From assembly GCA_951640165.1 (NCBI GenBank), contig OX621234.1, forward strand, positions 24,680,549 to 24,744,548: 64,000 nucleotides of DNA, given 5' to 3'. Source of the stretch: Pseudoips prasinana (lineage: Eukaryota > Arthropoda > Insecta > Lepidoptera > Nolidae). The notes below the pieces were generated by a model. The model searched no databases. It saw only the letters and a list, made by a program, of their open reading frames with translations, and was not told where the DNA came from. The first letter of the stretch is position 1. Every line of letters begins with the position of its first letter. The translations under genes were made by a program, and so were the position numbers. Positions 44,713 through 55,289 of the stretch are shown piece after piece.

Positions 44713-45106
44713 TATACTACTGTTTAATATTAAGATCCATATTATACACAATTCACTTTCTTTTATCAGTTTTCCTCTCAATACCAATACAATGATCATT
44801 CCGTTTTGAATTTACTTATATCCGCATTAAGTTAAGTAATTTAAGAGGGTGATTGCCTGGAGATCTGTCATACAGGTCTTGAACCCAGTATAGACTCCAG
44901 CTCTCACAAAGGTCTAAATCTAAACTATGAAATTGTAACTATGTTTAAGATGCTATGTACCTAAAATGAGAGAAATAAATGTTCTATTATTATTATTGTT
45001 AAGATAATCTAATTTATTATTAAGATAATCTAAACAACGCAATAATCGCATAAAAACGTACAAAAAATAGAATTGATTAATTGGAAATATCAGATGTCGG
45101 TTAAAA

Positions 45107-45165
45107 AGCGGCCGCCATTTTTATTTTTAACTAACAATTAGTTAAAAATAAAAAAGGCGGCTGCT
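45107..45165. repeat. 28-bp palindrome, loop 3, two mismatches
   Basis: The core arms 45111-45134 and 45138-45161 (GCCGCC..AACTAA) pair with one mismatch. The pairing extends four more bases with one wobble. Confidence 0.85.
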
Positions 45166-45912
45166 TAGGCCGATAGCTTTCAAAATCTATATAGCACATG
45201 TGTTCTCTAATCTCAATTTTGTATAAACAATGATGCAAAACATTTCAATAGAACAAGTTCGGTGCACAATCATTATTAGTGCAGCTTCTTTTCGTAGCTG
45301 TATATATATATTTGCATATGCATAAATGTCATACATTTTTCATGGGGAAACCTGATATGAATAGGTACTGCATAGGGAAAACGGCGGCTTACGTTGTAAC
45401 ATAACCTGTCCCATAAATCATATGGGGCATGCCGATGACCATAACCAACACTGCATCGCGCGTGCCTACACTGGGAAAGGAGTTTTCCGCTCTGCAGTCT
45501 CGATTACAAGGCGGACTTAATAGTCTTTGAACATATTTTATAGTTATACCGTGGCGAGCAGTGGGTCATGGGTTATTAGTAATACAAATGGTTGCAAACA
45601 GAGCCTTTATTCACGTCGACAGTGTCAATGCAACACTAAGGTCATACCGCACACATGTGCTTAGAGTCCCGGCGACAAGCACTGCGTATGAGGTCACACA
45701 TGGCACACTTACTGAGTCCCAGCGACGTGGACTATGCTTAGTTCGGATAACTAACACTAAACAAACAGTAAACTTTTCACTAACACTGATAACATGTACT
45801 GAACACTTGGTCGCTTTTGCTTTTCCACTTCTGCTTCTATTTCTTCTTTTGCCTACTTCACTTGAATTAACACTGCCGGTCTGGTTTCGATGTACTCCTT
45901 GTGATGTACGTT

Positions 45913-45957
45913 GAAATCTTTGATATATAGGTGGTATACCTAAATATCAAAGATTTC
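45913..45957. repeat. 20-bp palindrome, loop 5, one mismatch
   Basis: GAAATCTTTGATAT.TAGGT at 45913-45932 is inverted at 45938-45957. Confidence 0.85.
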
Positions 45958-47292
45958 GAAAGTGAAAAACTTTCTTGTCTTTCTGAAACCTTCACTAATA
46001 GTCCAGATTAATAGAAATACTTGTGCTGGTTTTCACCCATCTTTTTCATTTCTATTAGACTTCTATGAAAGGAAGGGATACTCACCATCTCCTTCTTTTA
46101 TTTCTGGAAGCATGTAATGTCAATTTTGCTTGAAGAACTTTCTACGTCTTTTCTTTTTAACTATCCCTGTTGAGATAAAATATTATGCCGGTTTAACAAG
46201 TAGGTACATGGCATACTCTATACACTGTGGACAGAAGCTTAGACACTTGGAATTCCATCTAGAAGTAAACCTTATGTATTTGTAAGAATTGTTCGTATAA
46301 CTATATTTATAATTCTATATTGTCACTTGCTGTTAATGTTTTCCTTGATGACGTTTGACTTTGTTGTTACTAAAATCTCAACCTATGTTAAGGATGGGTA
46401 AATTCCGCACTAACTTTGGTTCTTAGTAAGTTAAGTCGGAGGATATGGCTCAGTTTAAAGTAACAGTGCATGGCTACAAAACATTACTGTTATAAAACAC
46501 TGCCCAGACTTCAGTTTCTAATAAATATTGGTCGTACTCAGAAAACGATGGCATCACTATATGTGTTCCACTTCTACGTTACCAACCTTGAAACCTTCAT
46601 CAATATCACCTTTTGAGTACAGGATAACTAAGGGCCAAAGTTAACAAAATATAATTGACAGGCTCTTTTTAGAACGGTAGATATACACTGTCATTTGGTC
46701 ATCATGAAATTTAATTCTTATATTTGGCGACTTGATAAAGTTTGGCCACCCGTGTACCTACTATGCTCGTATTGTACCGATAGCATCTCATGTTATCTTT
46801 TAGCACAAGTCAATAACTAATGTATATTTACCTGCTCATTGGAGAAGTATACTGGGAATGTATCCCGTATAAGTAGGGAAAAAAGCACACCAGTCTATGT
46901 TCTAAATTCGTGTTTTGTAATAAGGAAAATGGACAGACCGGATAATAATATTTAGTAATTATTATTAGTAAGGTATTTTTGATGATTACAACGATTATAT
47001 TATGATCTGTATCTTATTGGTGTCATATTGTTGTAACCTTTTATTTGCTTGATATTTTTAACGTCCAACAATAATGGGCTGTTATAAGTTTGAAACCTAT
47101 GTCTATTTGTCTGATTCTGTTACATACCATAAACAAAGCAGTTTTTATATTGTGATGGTAATTTAATTGTAATTGCCTTTAGCTATCTCGTAGACGTACG
47201 TACAGTGAATCTAACTTAAACTTTCTGGGACAGTAGTCCTGAAGGTTAAGCCTAGTCAAGCCCCTACAACCCCTATCCTAGTGTCACATGCC

Positions 47293-47340
47293 GTAGCACT
47301 GCAGTTGATAGTAGATGACTACTATGAACTGCAGTGCTAC
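47293..47340. repeat. 22-bp palindrome, loop 4, one mismatch
   Basis: GTAGCACTGCAGTT at 47293 onward is inverted at 47319-47340. It lies three bases from the next palindrome. Confidence 0.85.
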
Positions 47341-47343
47341 AGC

Positions 47344-47394
47344 AAGTCGGAAGCTACATGAGTAGCTTCCGACTACTCATGTAGCTTCCGACTT
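47344..47394. repeat. Perfect 22-bp palindrome, loop 7
   Basis: AAGTCGGAAGCTACATGAGT at 47344 onward pairs exactly with 47373-47394. The loop CTTCCGA repeats part of the stem, giving a direct GTAGCTTCCGACT duplication as well. Confidence 0.9.
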
Positions 47395-47637
47395 CAGGCT
47401 ATTTTTTAGAGAGATAATCGTATCCACGGATAGATTGCTTCCGAAATTCATTACTTTGACCCTAGGCGGTGTTGATATTATTTGTTTGTGTCAAAAGAGT
47501 TTAAAATACTGTGTTATATGGACAGAGCTTTAGAAATAGTTACTCCACCGTAACTGCGGGCACAGACCGACAAATCGATACAGCGCTTAGAAATAAGTAA
47601 ACAATAATTTCTAATATAAATTAAATTTAATTCCTAA

Positions 47638-47738
47638 ATGTTTTCATACAAGACGCATATCTAAATATCTATATGTACTAAGAAATAATTATGTATACTT
47701 AACTTTACAAGCGCTTTTTAAAGTCTACGTGAATATAA
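47638..47738 (+). repeat. Dispersed repeat G, copy 3
   Basis: ATATCTATATGTACTAAGAA and AAGCGCTTTTTAAAGTCTAC then GTGAATA match 7655-7775. It abuts the RTE LINE tail. Confidence 0.6.
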
Positions 47739-48790
47739 TAATAATAGCCTTTTATTCGCAAACATAGGGTTACAAGAAGTCCCTAAGTTCGGTGTGCCTT
47801 TTGACATAGGCCTCCTCCAATTCCTTCCAATGGGTTCTGTCCCTTGCCACTCTCATCCAGAATGGTCCCGCTGTCTGTTTGAAGTCATCTTCCCATCTCC
47901 TGACTTGACGACCCCTACTTCTTTTGCCGACTCTTGGTTGCCAGATAGTGACTTGCTTGCTCCATTTGTTTATCGGGTGGCGAAGCATATGTCCAGTCCA
48001 TCTCCATTTTTGGACGTCTATCCGGGTAAGAACGTCTGTGAGTTTTGTTTTTGTTCTTATGTCTACATTCCTGACTCTGTCTTTAATTTTTAGTCCTAAC
48101 ATGCTTCTTTCCATGGCACGTTGGCATTTTGCCAGCCTTTCCCTGTGGTGAAGTGTTATTGACCAAGTTTCACAGCCGTAAGTGAGAACTGGTAGAATAC
48201 AGGTCTCGAATGTTCTCTTTTTTATATGGTTGCCTAGATCCTTACTTTTCACTATTTCCTTGAGTGACCAGTATTTTCGCCATCCTTGGGCTATTCGCCT
48301 GTTTATTTCTTTTGTCATTTCATCTGAAGGGGATATTATCTGTCCTAAGTAAATATATTCTTTGACATATTCAATATTGTTGCCGTCTACCATAACGTCT
48401 ATTTCCTTAGAGTTTGTCATCAATTTTGTTTTGCTGGCATTGATTTCTAGACCAACTTCTCTACTTTTATTTGCTAGGCTCTGCATCATTTGTTCTAATG
48501 TTGTTGGATCCTCTTCCAGAAGCACCAGATCATCTTCCAGAAGCACCAGATCATCGGCAAATCTTAGGTGGTTTAGGCTAACTCCATTAATGTTCAAACC
48601 TGAGTCGTCCCAGTTCAGCTGTCTAAAGATGTACTCGAGTACAGCGTTGAAAAGAGTAGGGGAGAGAGGATCGCCTTGGCGTACGCCTTTTTTGATAGGA
48701 AATGATTCTCCTATTGATTCTAATTTAATACTGGCCTTGCTAGATTTATATATACTCTTAAGTATTTATATATAGTTGCCCATGCACGTG
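47739..48790 (-). mobile_element. RTE-clade LINE, 5'-truncated
   Basis: On minus it carries the RT from before motif B to the C-terminus and a (TTA)n tail at 47739-47752. Truncated at about 48790. Confidence 0.85.
47770..48785 (-). pseudogene. RTE-type reverse transcriptase, palm to C-terminus
   Basis: Upstream of the main frame (48785-48600) one reads ILKSIYKSSKASIKLESIGE and IKKGVRQGDPLSPTLFNAVL (motif B), with a TAA near 48770. The main frame 48597-47770 (275 codons) has LNHLRFADDLVLLEDDLVLL (catalytic FADD with a 7-residue duplication), GLEINASKTKLMTN, IEYVKEYIYLGQIISPSDEM, LPVLTYGCETWSITLHHRER, WRWTGHMLRHP, SRGRQVRRWEDDFKQTAGP and HWKELEEAYVKRHTELRDFL-stop. This is the normal RTE order. 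The endonuclease and early RT are missing. The duplication at 48512-48553 repeats the catalytic Asp pair, which probably disturbs the site. Confidence 0.9.
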
Positions 48791-49410
48791 AATATAAACC
48801 TTTTTTATTTATTTTATTTATTAACCTATTTTAAAGTGCTATAAATTTGTGAACCTTTTGTTATTTCTAAATGCGTTATTCGAACATAAGTTCTATGATC
48901 CTCTACTGTTGTTCTGTTGCTGACTTTTACTCACATGACTGAGTAATCGGCTACTTGTATTGTAGTGTAGTTAAAGTAAGTAGTAGTCTAAGTGCTATGA
49001 GCAGTGCATTTACTGCTTTACCGGACAGTATTGAATGAATCGATTTTAATGATGTAATGTCACGTTCGGACAAAAGCAAAAATGATGCTAAAACACTTAC
49101 TCTAATAATCGGACTCGAACTAGCCTAACTGCTTTGTAAGTTTAAATGTTACCCCTACTGACTATTTTATCAACCGATGCACCTACAGAAAGAATAAAAG
49201 GGCCACTCCATACCATCGCTTGGGTGTCACAAAAGATGACTAAGTGATATATCAGGTAGTCGGGTAGCAGCGCCACCTGTGTGCTAGCTACCACCTGACT
49301 GTGGTCGCATTCGAACGTGGTGATTAAGGCAAATCCCTCAAAATAACAAGTGGAAGATATCAGGGTGATGATGATGAAAAAAGAAGATCAGATAATAAAC
49401 TATCGTCGGT
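48791..49410. other. Intronic DNA
   Basis: Nothing is supported except a GGTGATGATGATGA end near 49361, perhaps another small LINE tail. Confidence 0.3.
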
Positions 49411-49761
49411 TTGTTTAATAATATAATTAGAAATGTTAGGAAATTAGGCTATCTTCATTCCACGTCTCATTCCAGAAAGAGTTCTGCAAGGCTTGGTCCC
49501 CCTCCCTTTCCTTTTCTTGCAAACAATTGCGACATTCTCATCCATAAGAAAGCCCATCTGGCTATCTTCGAAGACGATACTGCTCCGGCATCAGTTAGAA
49601 TGACATCCACAAACCTCTGTCGACTTCTGAAAAAAAAAATCTCTGTATTAAAGGACTACAGTGCAAATGTGTGGAATCTACCTGAATGTTTGAACATAGT
49701 GGATTCAAAGAGGTGTATTTTAATTTGGCGTTGCTCAGAAACAATTCTTGGCCTCCCATAA
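49411..49761 (+). pseudogene. Possible Jockey-type RT palm fragment
   Basis: The 116-codon frame includes LGPPPFPFLANNCDILIHKK and HLAIFEDDTAPASVRM, then LCRLLKKKISVLKDYSANVW. This resembles the Jockey-clade stretch around FADDTA and the following KxLxxLxxYxxxW block, with Ala replaced by Glu before the Asp pair. The motif B Gln-Gly is not visible. It is short and could be chance, hence the low confidence. Confidence 0.4.
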
Positions 49762-49930
49762 CGTTTAACGTACATACATAGTTTACCATCTTCAAAAAGA
49801 AGGAACTTCAATTCGATCCGTATCTGTTTGTTTATGCACACCGACAGCTCCGGAACTTGAGAACTGTTTTAATATAATTATATTGACGATCTAGTTCAAT
49901 TACGTCTTCCAATTGCTGAAATATTTTATA

Positions 49931-50262
49931 CTAACTGTGCCCCACTTTTAAATTAAAACTGGCGTTAAACTTTATGGGATATGGCGTTTTATTGTGATGT
50001 ATTAGCTTATATTACTACAAAGATTCATCAATATTCAGACAGGCCTAGCCTAGTGCGGGGAGTTTCGATATTAAATCGCACATTATATGTACTTACGTAT
50101 ACAAATTCTAAGAAAAATATTGTTCGAGATTCACTGTACTTATTTTTTTGGCAAATAAAAAATAAATAAACTATTATTTATATATATCCGTTTGCTAGTT
50201 TTTGCGTGAAACAGTAACTGACACCATACTTACAAACTTTCGCATTTACAATATTAGTAGGA
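49931..50262 (-). mobile_element. Mini-Helitron, slightly decayed ends
   Basis: On minus it begins TCCTACTAATATTGTAAATG (50262) and ends GGGGCACAGTTAG then T (49930), i.e. CTAG with one change. The interior is AT-rich and non-coding. Confidence 0.6.
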
Positions 50263-50702
50263 CTGATCGTGAAAGAACAACTAGAACAGTCTAGCTCTAA
50301 TTGACTAGGCGGTTTCCCGTCAATTTGGTACCTAATTGTAAAAATCAAAATAATAGACTAATAATAATGTATTAATTTTACTTTTTATGTGCACTAAATT
50401 TCAAGTTACATCTTAATATTTAAAATTTCAAGATGTGGGAAGATTCGTATTCAGATAAGCTAACCTCCGTGCCAAAAACGTTCTTAGCATTGAGGGCATG
50501 TTGGATTTGTGGCTAATTAAACGTCTAAGATGGGATAAGAGTTTGATTCTTTACTACGATGCTTAAATATGCGCATCCCTGGTTAGAAAAGTGAGGACTA
50601 ACTCCAAAAGTATACTGGCTGATATATCGCGGGATTAAAACAACATGTTCTGTTTGTATGTACATATATGGATATCCGAAATGTTACGTTTCATACCAAC
50701 AC
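50263..50702. other. Intronic DNA
   Basis: Nothing recognised. Confidence 0.35.
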
Positions 50703-50764
50703 TGGCCATTTCGGAGGGGGCATTTATTTATACTAATAAATAAATGCCCCCTCCGAAATGGCCA
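50703..50764. repeat. Perfect 29-bp palindrome, loop 4
   Basis: TGGCCATTTCGGAGGGGGCA at 50703 onward is exactly inverted, ending at 50764. The loop is ACTA. Confidence 0.9.
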
Positions 50765-50930
50765 TGATTGCAGACCGGCTGTACTGTGGTTATGTAAATC
50801 GCACCTCTATGTGTGTATTCGAACACAACACAACCAAAATTATAAGAAGTGGATATGGCTCAAACAAACACCTGGAATGTATGGGCCCTGAGGTAGTAGC
50901 GATTACGGTAACAACTTTACCTAATAGTCC

Positions 50931-51480
50931 AAGAGCTGGCACGCATTTTTGGGTAGGTATTTGAGGCAAGCTGAAAACTTGTCCTATAGCTCTTCAGACA
51001 CACCCCAACACGGAACTGCAGACCTGGCTGGCGGGTAGCGGGTCTAAACCAACCCCTAAATTTTTGTATTTTTTTTATCCAAAAAAATGTATTTGAGGCA
51101 AGCTGAAATTTTGATATATATAGTTTAATGTTTATACAATACATAAATAACATTCTGTCAAAATTTCAAGTTGCCACAAATACATTATTTCGATTTTTTT
51201 GCAAAATATTTTTGCACACGCCTGGCAGTGCTAAAGACCCGACAGAATCGCCTGTCTTTTTTTTTGTATTGTATAATCTTTAAACTACAACTTATCAAAA
51301 TTTCAGCTTGCCTCAAATACATTATTTAGTTAAAAAAAAAAAATCATTAATTTAGAGGTTGGTTTAGACCCGCTACCCGCCAGCTAGGTCTGCAGTTCCG
51401 TGTTGGGGTGTGTCTGAAGAGCTATAGGACAAGTTTTCAGCTTGCCTCAAATACCAACCCAAAAATGCGTGCCAGCTCTT
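50931..51480. mobile_element. Foldback element with ~200-bp inverted arms
   Basis: The left arm about 50931-51127 and right arm about 51284-51480 are reverse complements with only a few percent differences. The outer ends read AAGAGCTGGCACGCATTTTT and its inverse. The sub-motif ATTTGAGGCAAGCTGAAA occurs twice in each arm, and a decayed version lies in the central 150 bp. No transposase is present. The flanks do not give a clear TSD (CTAATAGT vs CTACTATA, 6 of 8). Either a non-autonomous foldback transposon or a local inverted duplication. Confidence 0.8.
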
Positions 51481-51686
51481 CTACTATAAGTACTTTGCCA
51501 CACGTGCCAGTTCTGCAGTCAGTCAATTATAATTACACAAATATATTTAATACCAGTAACTTTTTTCGTTAACACTTGGTTCCCTTCACACTCGTTGACC
51601 GAATTAAAAAAAGGTATGTTTTTTTGTATGTATGCTACTCGATTTTTTTCTATCTACAGCGTATGATTTGAAGATTGTCCCATATA

Positions 51687-51718
51687 AACTAAATAATATC
51701 CTTGGACATTATTTAGTT
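51687..51718. repeat. 15-bp palindrome, loop 2, one mismatch
   Basis: AACTAAATAATATCC at 51687-51701 is inverted at 51704-51718, immediately before a SINE end. Confidence 0.75.
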
Positions 51719-51721
51719 CCT

Positions 51722-51953
51722 CCATCCATTGGCCATCTGATCCCAAACTAAGCAGAGCTTGTACTATGGAAACCAGATAACTGATATACTACATATAATA
51801 CTTTTCTTTTGTAAATACATACTTATTTAGCAAACTAGACCTAGACTCAAGACAAACAGACATGTGCATGCACAAAAATATCTGTGGTGGGAATCGAACC
51901 CACGACCTCCGGCGTGAAAAGCAAGCATTTGGCGACCATGCCAACAGGCCCGT
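51722..51953 (-). mobile_element. tRNA-derived SINE, family B, copy 4
   Basis: GGCCATCTGATCCCAAACTA..AGAGCTTGTACTATGG at left. The reversed B box GAATCGAACCCACGACCTCC and A-box head are at right. Best preserved B box of the family. Confidence 0.8.
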
Positions 51954-52142
51954 CAATGCTTTAATTGCTGTTTGTTCTGTTTTGAAAATGTGGTAGGCAG
52001 ATTTGAGTGAATATCAGTTGGATCGACGTGAAGCTCCAATAGTCTGCTAAGGTTATAAGGTGGAAGATCCTAATACAATCATAACTTTAGGCGTATTTTT
52101 ATTATTTCCTCTTAGCTAATAGGTACTGCTGACTTTTTGTAT

Positions 52143-52187
52143 CTGATAAACTTAGGTAAAGATAATGTCTTTACCTAAGTTTATCAG
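52143..52187. repeat. Perfect 20-bp palindrome, loop 5
   Basis: CTGATAAACTTAGGTAAAGA at 52143-52162 is exactly inverted at 52168-52187. Confidence 0.9.
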
Positions 52188-52360
52188 TCTGTCTGCATCG
52201 GGCAAGGCAGACAAAAGACGAGTTGTCTCTTATCTTAAACGTGCGAGACGTTTGTTACAACTACAGCCATGATCTATAACTGAAGCAATGTTATGCAAAT
52301 TGCCAAAATAAAATCTTAAATTTTTTTTAGGAAAATTAGAATCCTTTGTGAACATATCTA

Positions 52361-52601
52361 TCTATATATATATAAAAATCAATGCCACTTTTCGTTGTAA
52401 TGTTATAACTCAACAACGCCTTTACCGATTTGGCTAATTTGGGTCTTGAATTATTCGTGGAAGTCCAGGGAAGGTTTGTACGTAGAGAAAATTTAAAAAA
52501 AGTCTTGAAAAAGTGTAAAATCAACATCTTTCTATACTCCCATATACAAAAAATTTGTACTAATACTTAAAAGTGTAGCGAAGCACGTACCGGGCCGCTA
52601 G
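52361..52601 (+). mobile_element. 241-bp mini-Helitron
   Basis: It starts TCTATATATATATAAAAATC after A (52360) and ends GCACGTACCGGGCCGCTAG before T (52602). Both A|T target bases and the CTAG end are intact. The interior AATGTTATAACTCAACAACG is typical of this lepidopteran family. Non-coding. Confidence 0.8.
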
Positions 52602-52853
52602 TGTATATATATATTTATATAATACCAGTTAACAATGTTTATATATAAGATATGTATGTCATGAAAAATGATCTCTCAATAGAGGTAATCTATTTCTGTA
52701 TATTGCACGATTATCCTCATCAATTAGTTGAAGGGTCTTGGGGTCATTAAGAGGATCACGTCCCCTAAGACAAACGATTTGCTTGGACCAATTAAAATTG
52801 CCCAAACACTTTGTTATCTTTTTAAATTATTAAAATCTGCCCAATTGCGATTC

Positions 52854-53105
52854 CTATCTCGTTCCATTTATAAATAATGGTTTCGCGTACATACGTGGTA
52901 TTCCATCAAAAACCAATGGGAAAAGAGAGCCAAGTTCAACTTTATGATATAAGCTTTGGTTTTGTACTTCAACGACAAAAGAAGTGAGATCTAAATGTGT
53001 GCCCAGTTCAAGTACCGTGTGTAATATTACACGAACCAATTGGAGCCACTCTTGACCCCACCATAACTCGTATACCTTAAATTCCAGATTTCCACCAGTT
53101 GTCAT
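52854..53105 (-). CDS. Unrecognised 83-codon open frame
   Basis: ATG at 53105 (minus) in a good eukaryotic context (AAAAAAAGATGAC) opens MTTGGNLEFKVYELWWGQEW and runs through QLVRVILHTVLELGTHLDLT to PLFINGTR-stop. Composition is protein-like (two Trp, balanced charges) rather than repeat-derived. There is no domain I can name, no splice evidence, and no neighbouring gene in the same direction. It could be a small gene, an exon or chance. Confidence 0.25.
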   Translation of the reverse strand: MTTGGNLEFKVYELWWGQEWLQLVRVILHTVLELGTHLDLTSFVVEVQNQSLYHKVELGSLFPLVFDGIPRMYAKPLFINGTR

Positions 53106-53399
53106 CTTTTTTTATTGCTGATTTTACATTACATTCACACAACACAGTTATTTCGTAAATAATTACACAGTTAGTGTGCCTAATAGAATCAATTAATTCA
53201 AAAAAGTTAGTAAAATTATAAAAAAATATTACTTTCTTTGAATAATTTTAATGAAATTATAAAAAAATACTACTTTCTATTAATCCTTTGTATTCACCCA
53301 ACTACCTCTCTGGAGACCAAATATGAACTTCTAGGTCATCTGGAACTGGGTTAGTGTTTTGATCTAGAGGTCAGTGAATGATAAAATCTCGATTTAACC

Positions 53400-53435
53400 T
53401 AAGCCAGTTATGATGTACTTATCATAACTGGCTTA
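53400..53435. repeat. Perfect 15-bp palindrome, loop 6
   Basis: TAAGCCAGTTATGAT at 53400-53414 is exactly inverted at 53421-53435. Confidence 0.85.
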
Positions 53436-53474
53436 TTATTTCTGTTACCCTTATACAAGGTAAAAGAAATAATA
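53434..53474. repeat. 16-bp palindrome, loop 9, one mismatch
   Basis: TATTATTTCTGTTACC at 53434-53449 is inverted at 53459-53474. It overlaps the previous palindrome by two bases. Confidence 0.75.
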
Positions 53475-54004
53475 GACGTAACTTTAGGAGCTGAATAGAG
53501 GTGTAGGATATTACTTAATAAATTTAGAAGAATTAGATCTAATTATTAAGAAGATAAATTAATTTGGAAGATTGACTGTCTATACAAAATTTCGATCAAC
53601 TGATGCATTTTATTCGTTGAATCTCTAATAATTTTACCTGTCTTACAAGGTGGCTTTCTTTAATTTGTCCTGTTTAATGGGTTTGCGGTGTTAAAATTTG
53701 CTCCGTTATTTATGTTACACCTCATATAATACGCAGTCATAACAAACAGTACGATGCTCTTTTTATTTAGTTGATTGCACAAAATTTTCAAATCGTACGT
53801 CAAGTTTTTCATTTTAGATTGAATTCCATTTCTATTGTTATTTCATGCATCATAACATTTAATATAGGGTGTTCTACGAAACGAACGGTCGGGTATAGTG
53901 CAGGGTGGGCCATGAGTAATACGTTTGTGTGGGATATGGCAGCTAGAAATGAAGCTTTTTCCTAACTGCCATTTTTTTCATATAAATCTATAGCTATTAC
54001 AGAT
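53475..54004. other. Intronic DNA
   Basis: Nothing recognised. Confidence 0.35.
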
Positions 54005-55141
54005 AAAGAAGAAGTACACTTTATTGCAAAAATAAGTAAAACATAACAATGGTTACAAACAACGAAATAAACTTATTATGGAATTGGCGGCCTTATCGCT
54101 AAAATCTCTTCCAGGCAACCATTTTGCGTTGAATGGACCAGAATTGAAAATAACCTGATGAAGGTTGCAGAAGATGTACTAATTGCAATTAGAAGTTATA
54201 AATCTAAATCAATCTAATATTACGTACGAATACGTAACAAGAGTCATACGACTATACATATACATAAATAGATACATACATATAAATAGATACATATATA
54301 CAATATACATATGTATAAATAAATATATTTACAAATATAAGTGTAAGGATATCATTTCACAAAAGGAAAGCAGTATATTTATTGCCTAGTAGATATCGTC
54401 AAATAGTGCTGTTTCACCATATTTTTAAATACATGCTGTGATTGAGCGCACCTGATCTGTATTGGCAGCGCATTCCATAAGCGCACAGCTTGTACACTGA
54501 AGGATTTGTCGGTGAAATTAGTGGAATGCGCTGGCATTTTGAGTCGTAAGTTTTCTGAAGACCGCAAGAGTCGCGAATGAGTTGAGTGAAGAAACTTGAA
54601 ACGTTCCTTGAGATGGAGAGGAGTAGCGGGATTGAACAGAATACTGTATAGAAGCGTGACAATGTGAGTATTCCGACGAAGTCTTATGGGCAGCCACTTG
54701 AGTTTAGTGCGAAATTCAGAGACGTGATCATATTTACGCAAACCAAATATGAATCGTATACAAAAGTTTTGAAGTCGCTCAAGTTTATCAAGTTGGTCCT
54801 CCGTGACATCAAGATAACTGGTATCACCATAGTGAAGGATAGGGAGAAGCAAGGACTGTGCAAGTGCAATTTTGGTAGCAGTAGGGAGAAAGTTTCGTAG
54901 GCGTCTTAGGGAACTAGCAGAAGCAAACATCTTTCTGCTAACTTCTTGTATTTGTGGACCCCAGGAAAGAGTCTTGTCTATATAAATACCTAAATTCTTC
55001 ACCTTGTCAGTATAAGGTATAACAGTGCCGTTGAAAGCGACATGGGGAATTTGGGACCAATCAACATTAGTAATTTTCCAGAGCTGCCAACAACAATGAC
55101 TTGACACTTCTCTGGATTAACATTGATACCATATCTTAAAC
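54005..55141 (-). mobile_element. CR1-like LINE, copy 2, 5'-truncated
   Basis: The order on minus is ORF2 thumb and C-terminus, then an AT-rich stretch (54180-54360), then a 3' UTR with TTGCCTGGAAGAGA..AGCGATAAGGCCGCC and CAATAAAGTGTAC. This matches the 3' end of the copy at 16650-21408. Confidence 0.85.
54379..55140 (-). pseudogene. CR1-like ORF2 C-terminal fragment (copy 2)
   Basis: The 242-codon frame reads KVKNLGIYIDKTLSWGPQIQ, TEDQLDKLERLQNFCIRFIF, KLKWLPIRLRRNTHIVTLLY and SVQAVRLWNALPIQIRCAQS, closely similar residue for residue to 20400-21078. Upstream (55140-55080) another frame gives YGINVNPEKCQVIVVGSS, equivalent to YGLQINTSKTQVIVVGSS in copy 1, so a frameshift lies near 55075. The catalytic core is absent because of 5' truncation. 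Confidence 0.85.
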
Positions 55142-55289
55142 AAGTTAAAACGTAAAACATAGAAATGGAGCTCATTAGAATCGGGATGTAAAAAGTCCTC
55201 TAGTAAAAAGATTTAACATCACGTAAAAAATTGCGATTTTTGGTAACAAGGTAAGATGTAAAAAAAATGTAAATTCTTCAGAAATTTAT

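Larger units (their letters stand above)
42480..45001 (+). mobile_element. Non-LTR retrotransposon (CR1/Daphne-like), internally deleted
   Basis: One element: endonuclease start, RT core, C-terminal part, a (CA)n-rich stretch and an (ATT)n tail at 44983-44999. The 5' end is uncertain. A large piece between the endonuclease and the RT fingers is missing. Confidence 0.75.
45002..47637. other. Intronic DNA with palindromes
   Basis: No gene is supported. Four short-loop palindromes are listed separately. The 117-codon frame at 45561-45914 has no family resemblance. Confidence 0.35.

Noticed and set aside
44539..44809. Open frames rich in His/Thr or Cys/Val on both strands
   Set aside because: They are translations of the (CA)n/(CG)n microsatellite.
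45561..45914. 117-codon forward frame
   Set aside because: No family resemblance, no splice context, a Leu/Phe-rich end that looks like chance.
47794..48775. Forward frames of 75-137 codons
   Set aside because: Antisense shadows of the RTE reverse transcriptase.
50917..51153. 78-codon minus frame with repeated FQLASNT
   Set aside because: It is the translation of the repeated GCTTGCCTCAAATAC motif in the foldback arm.
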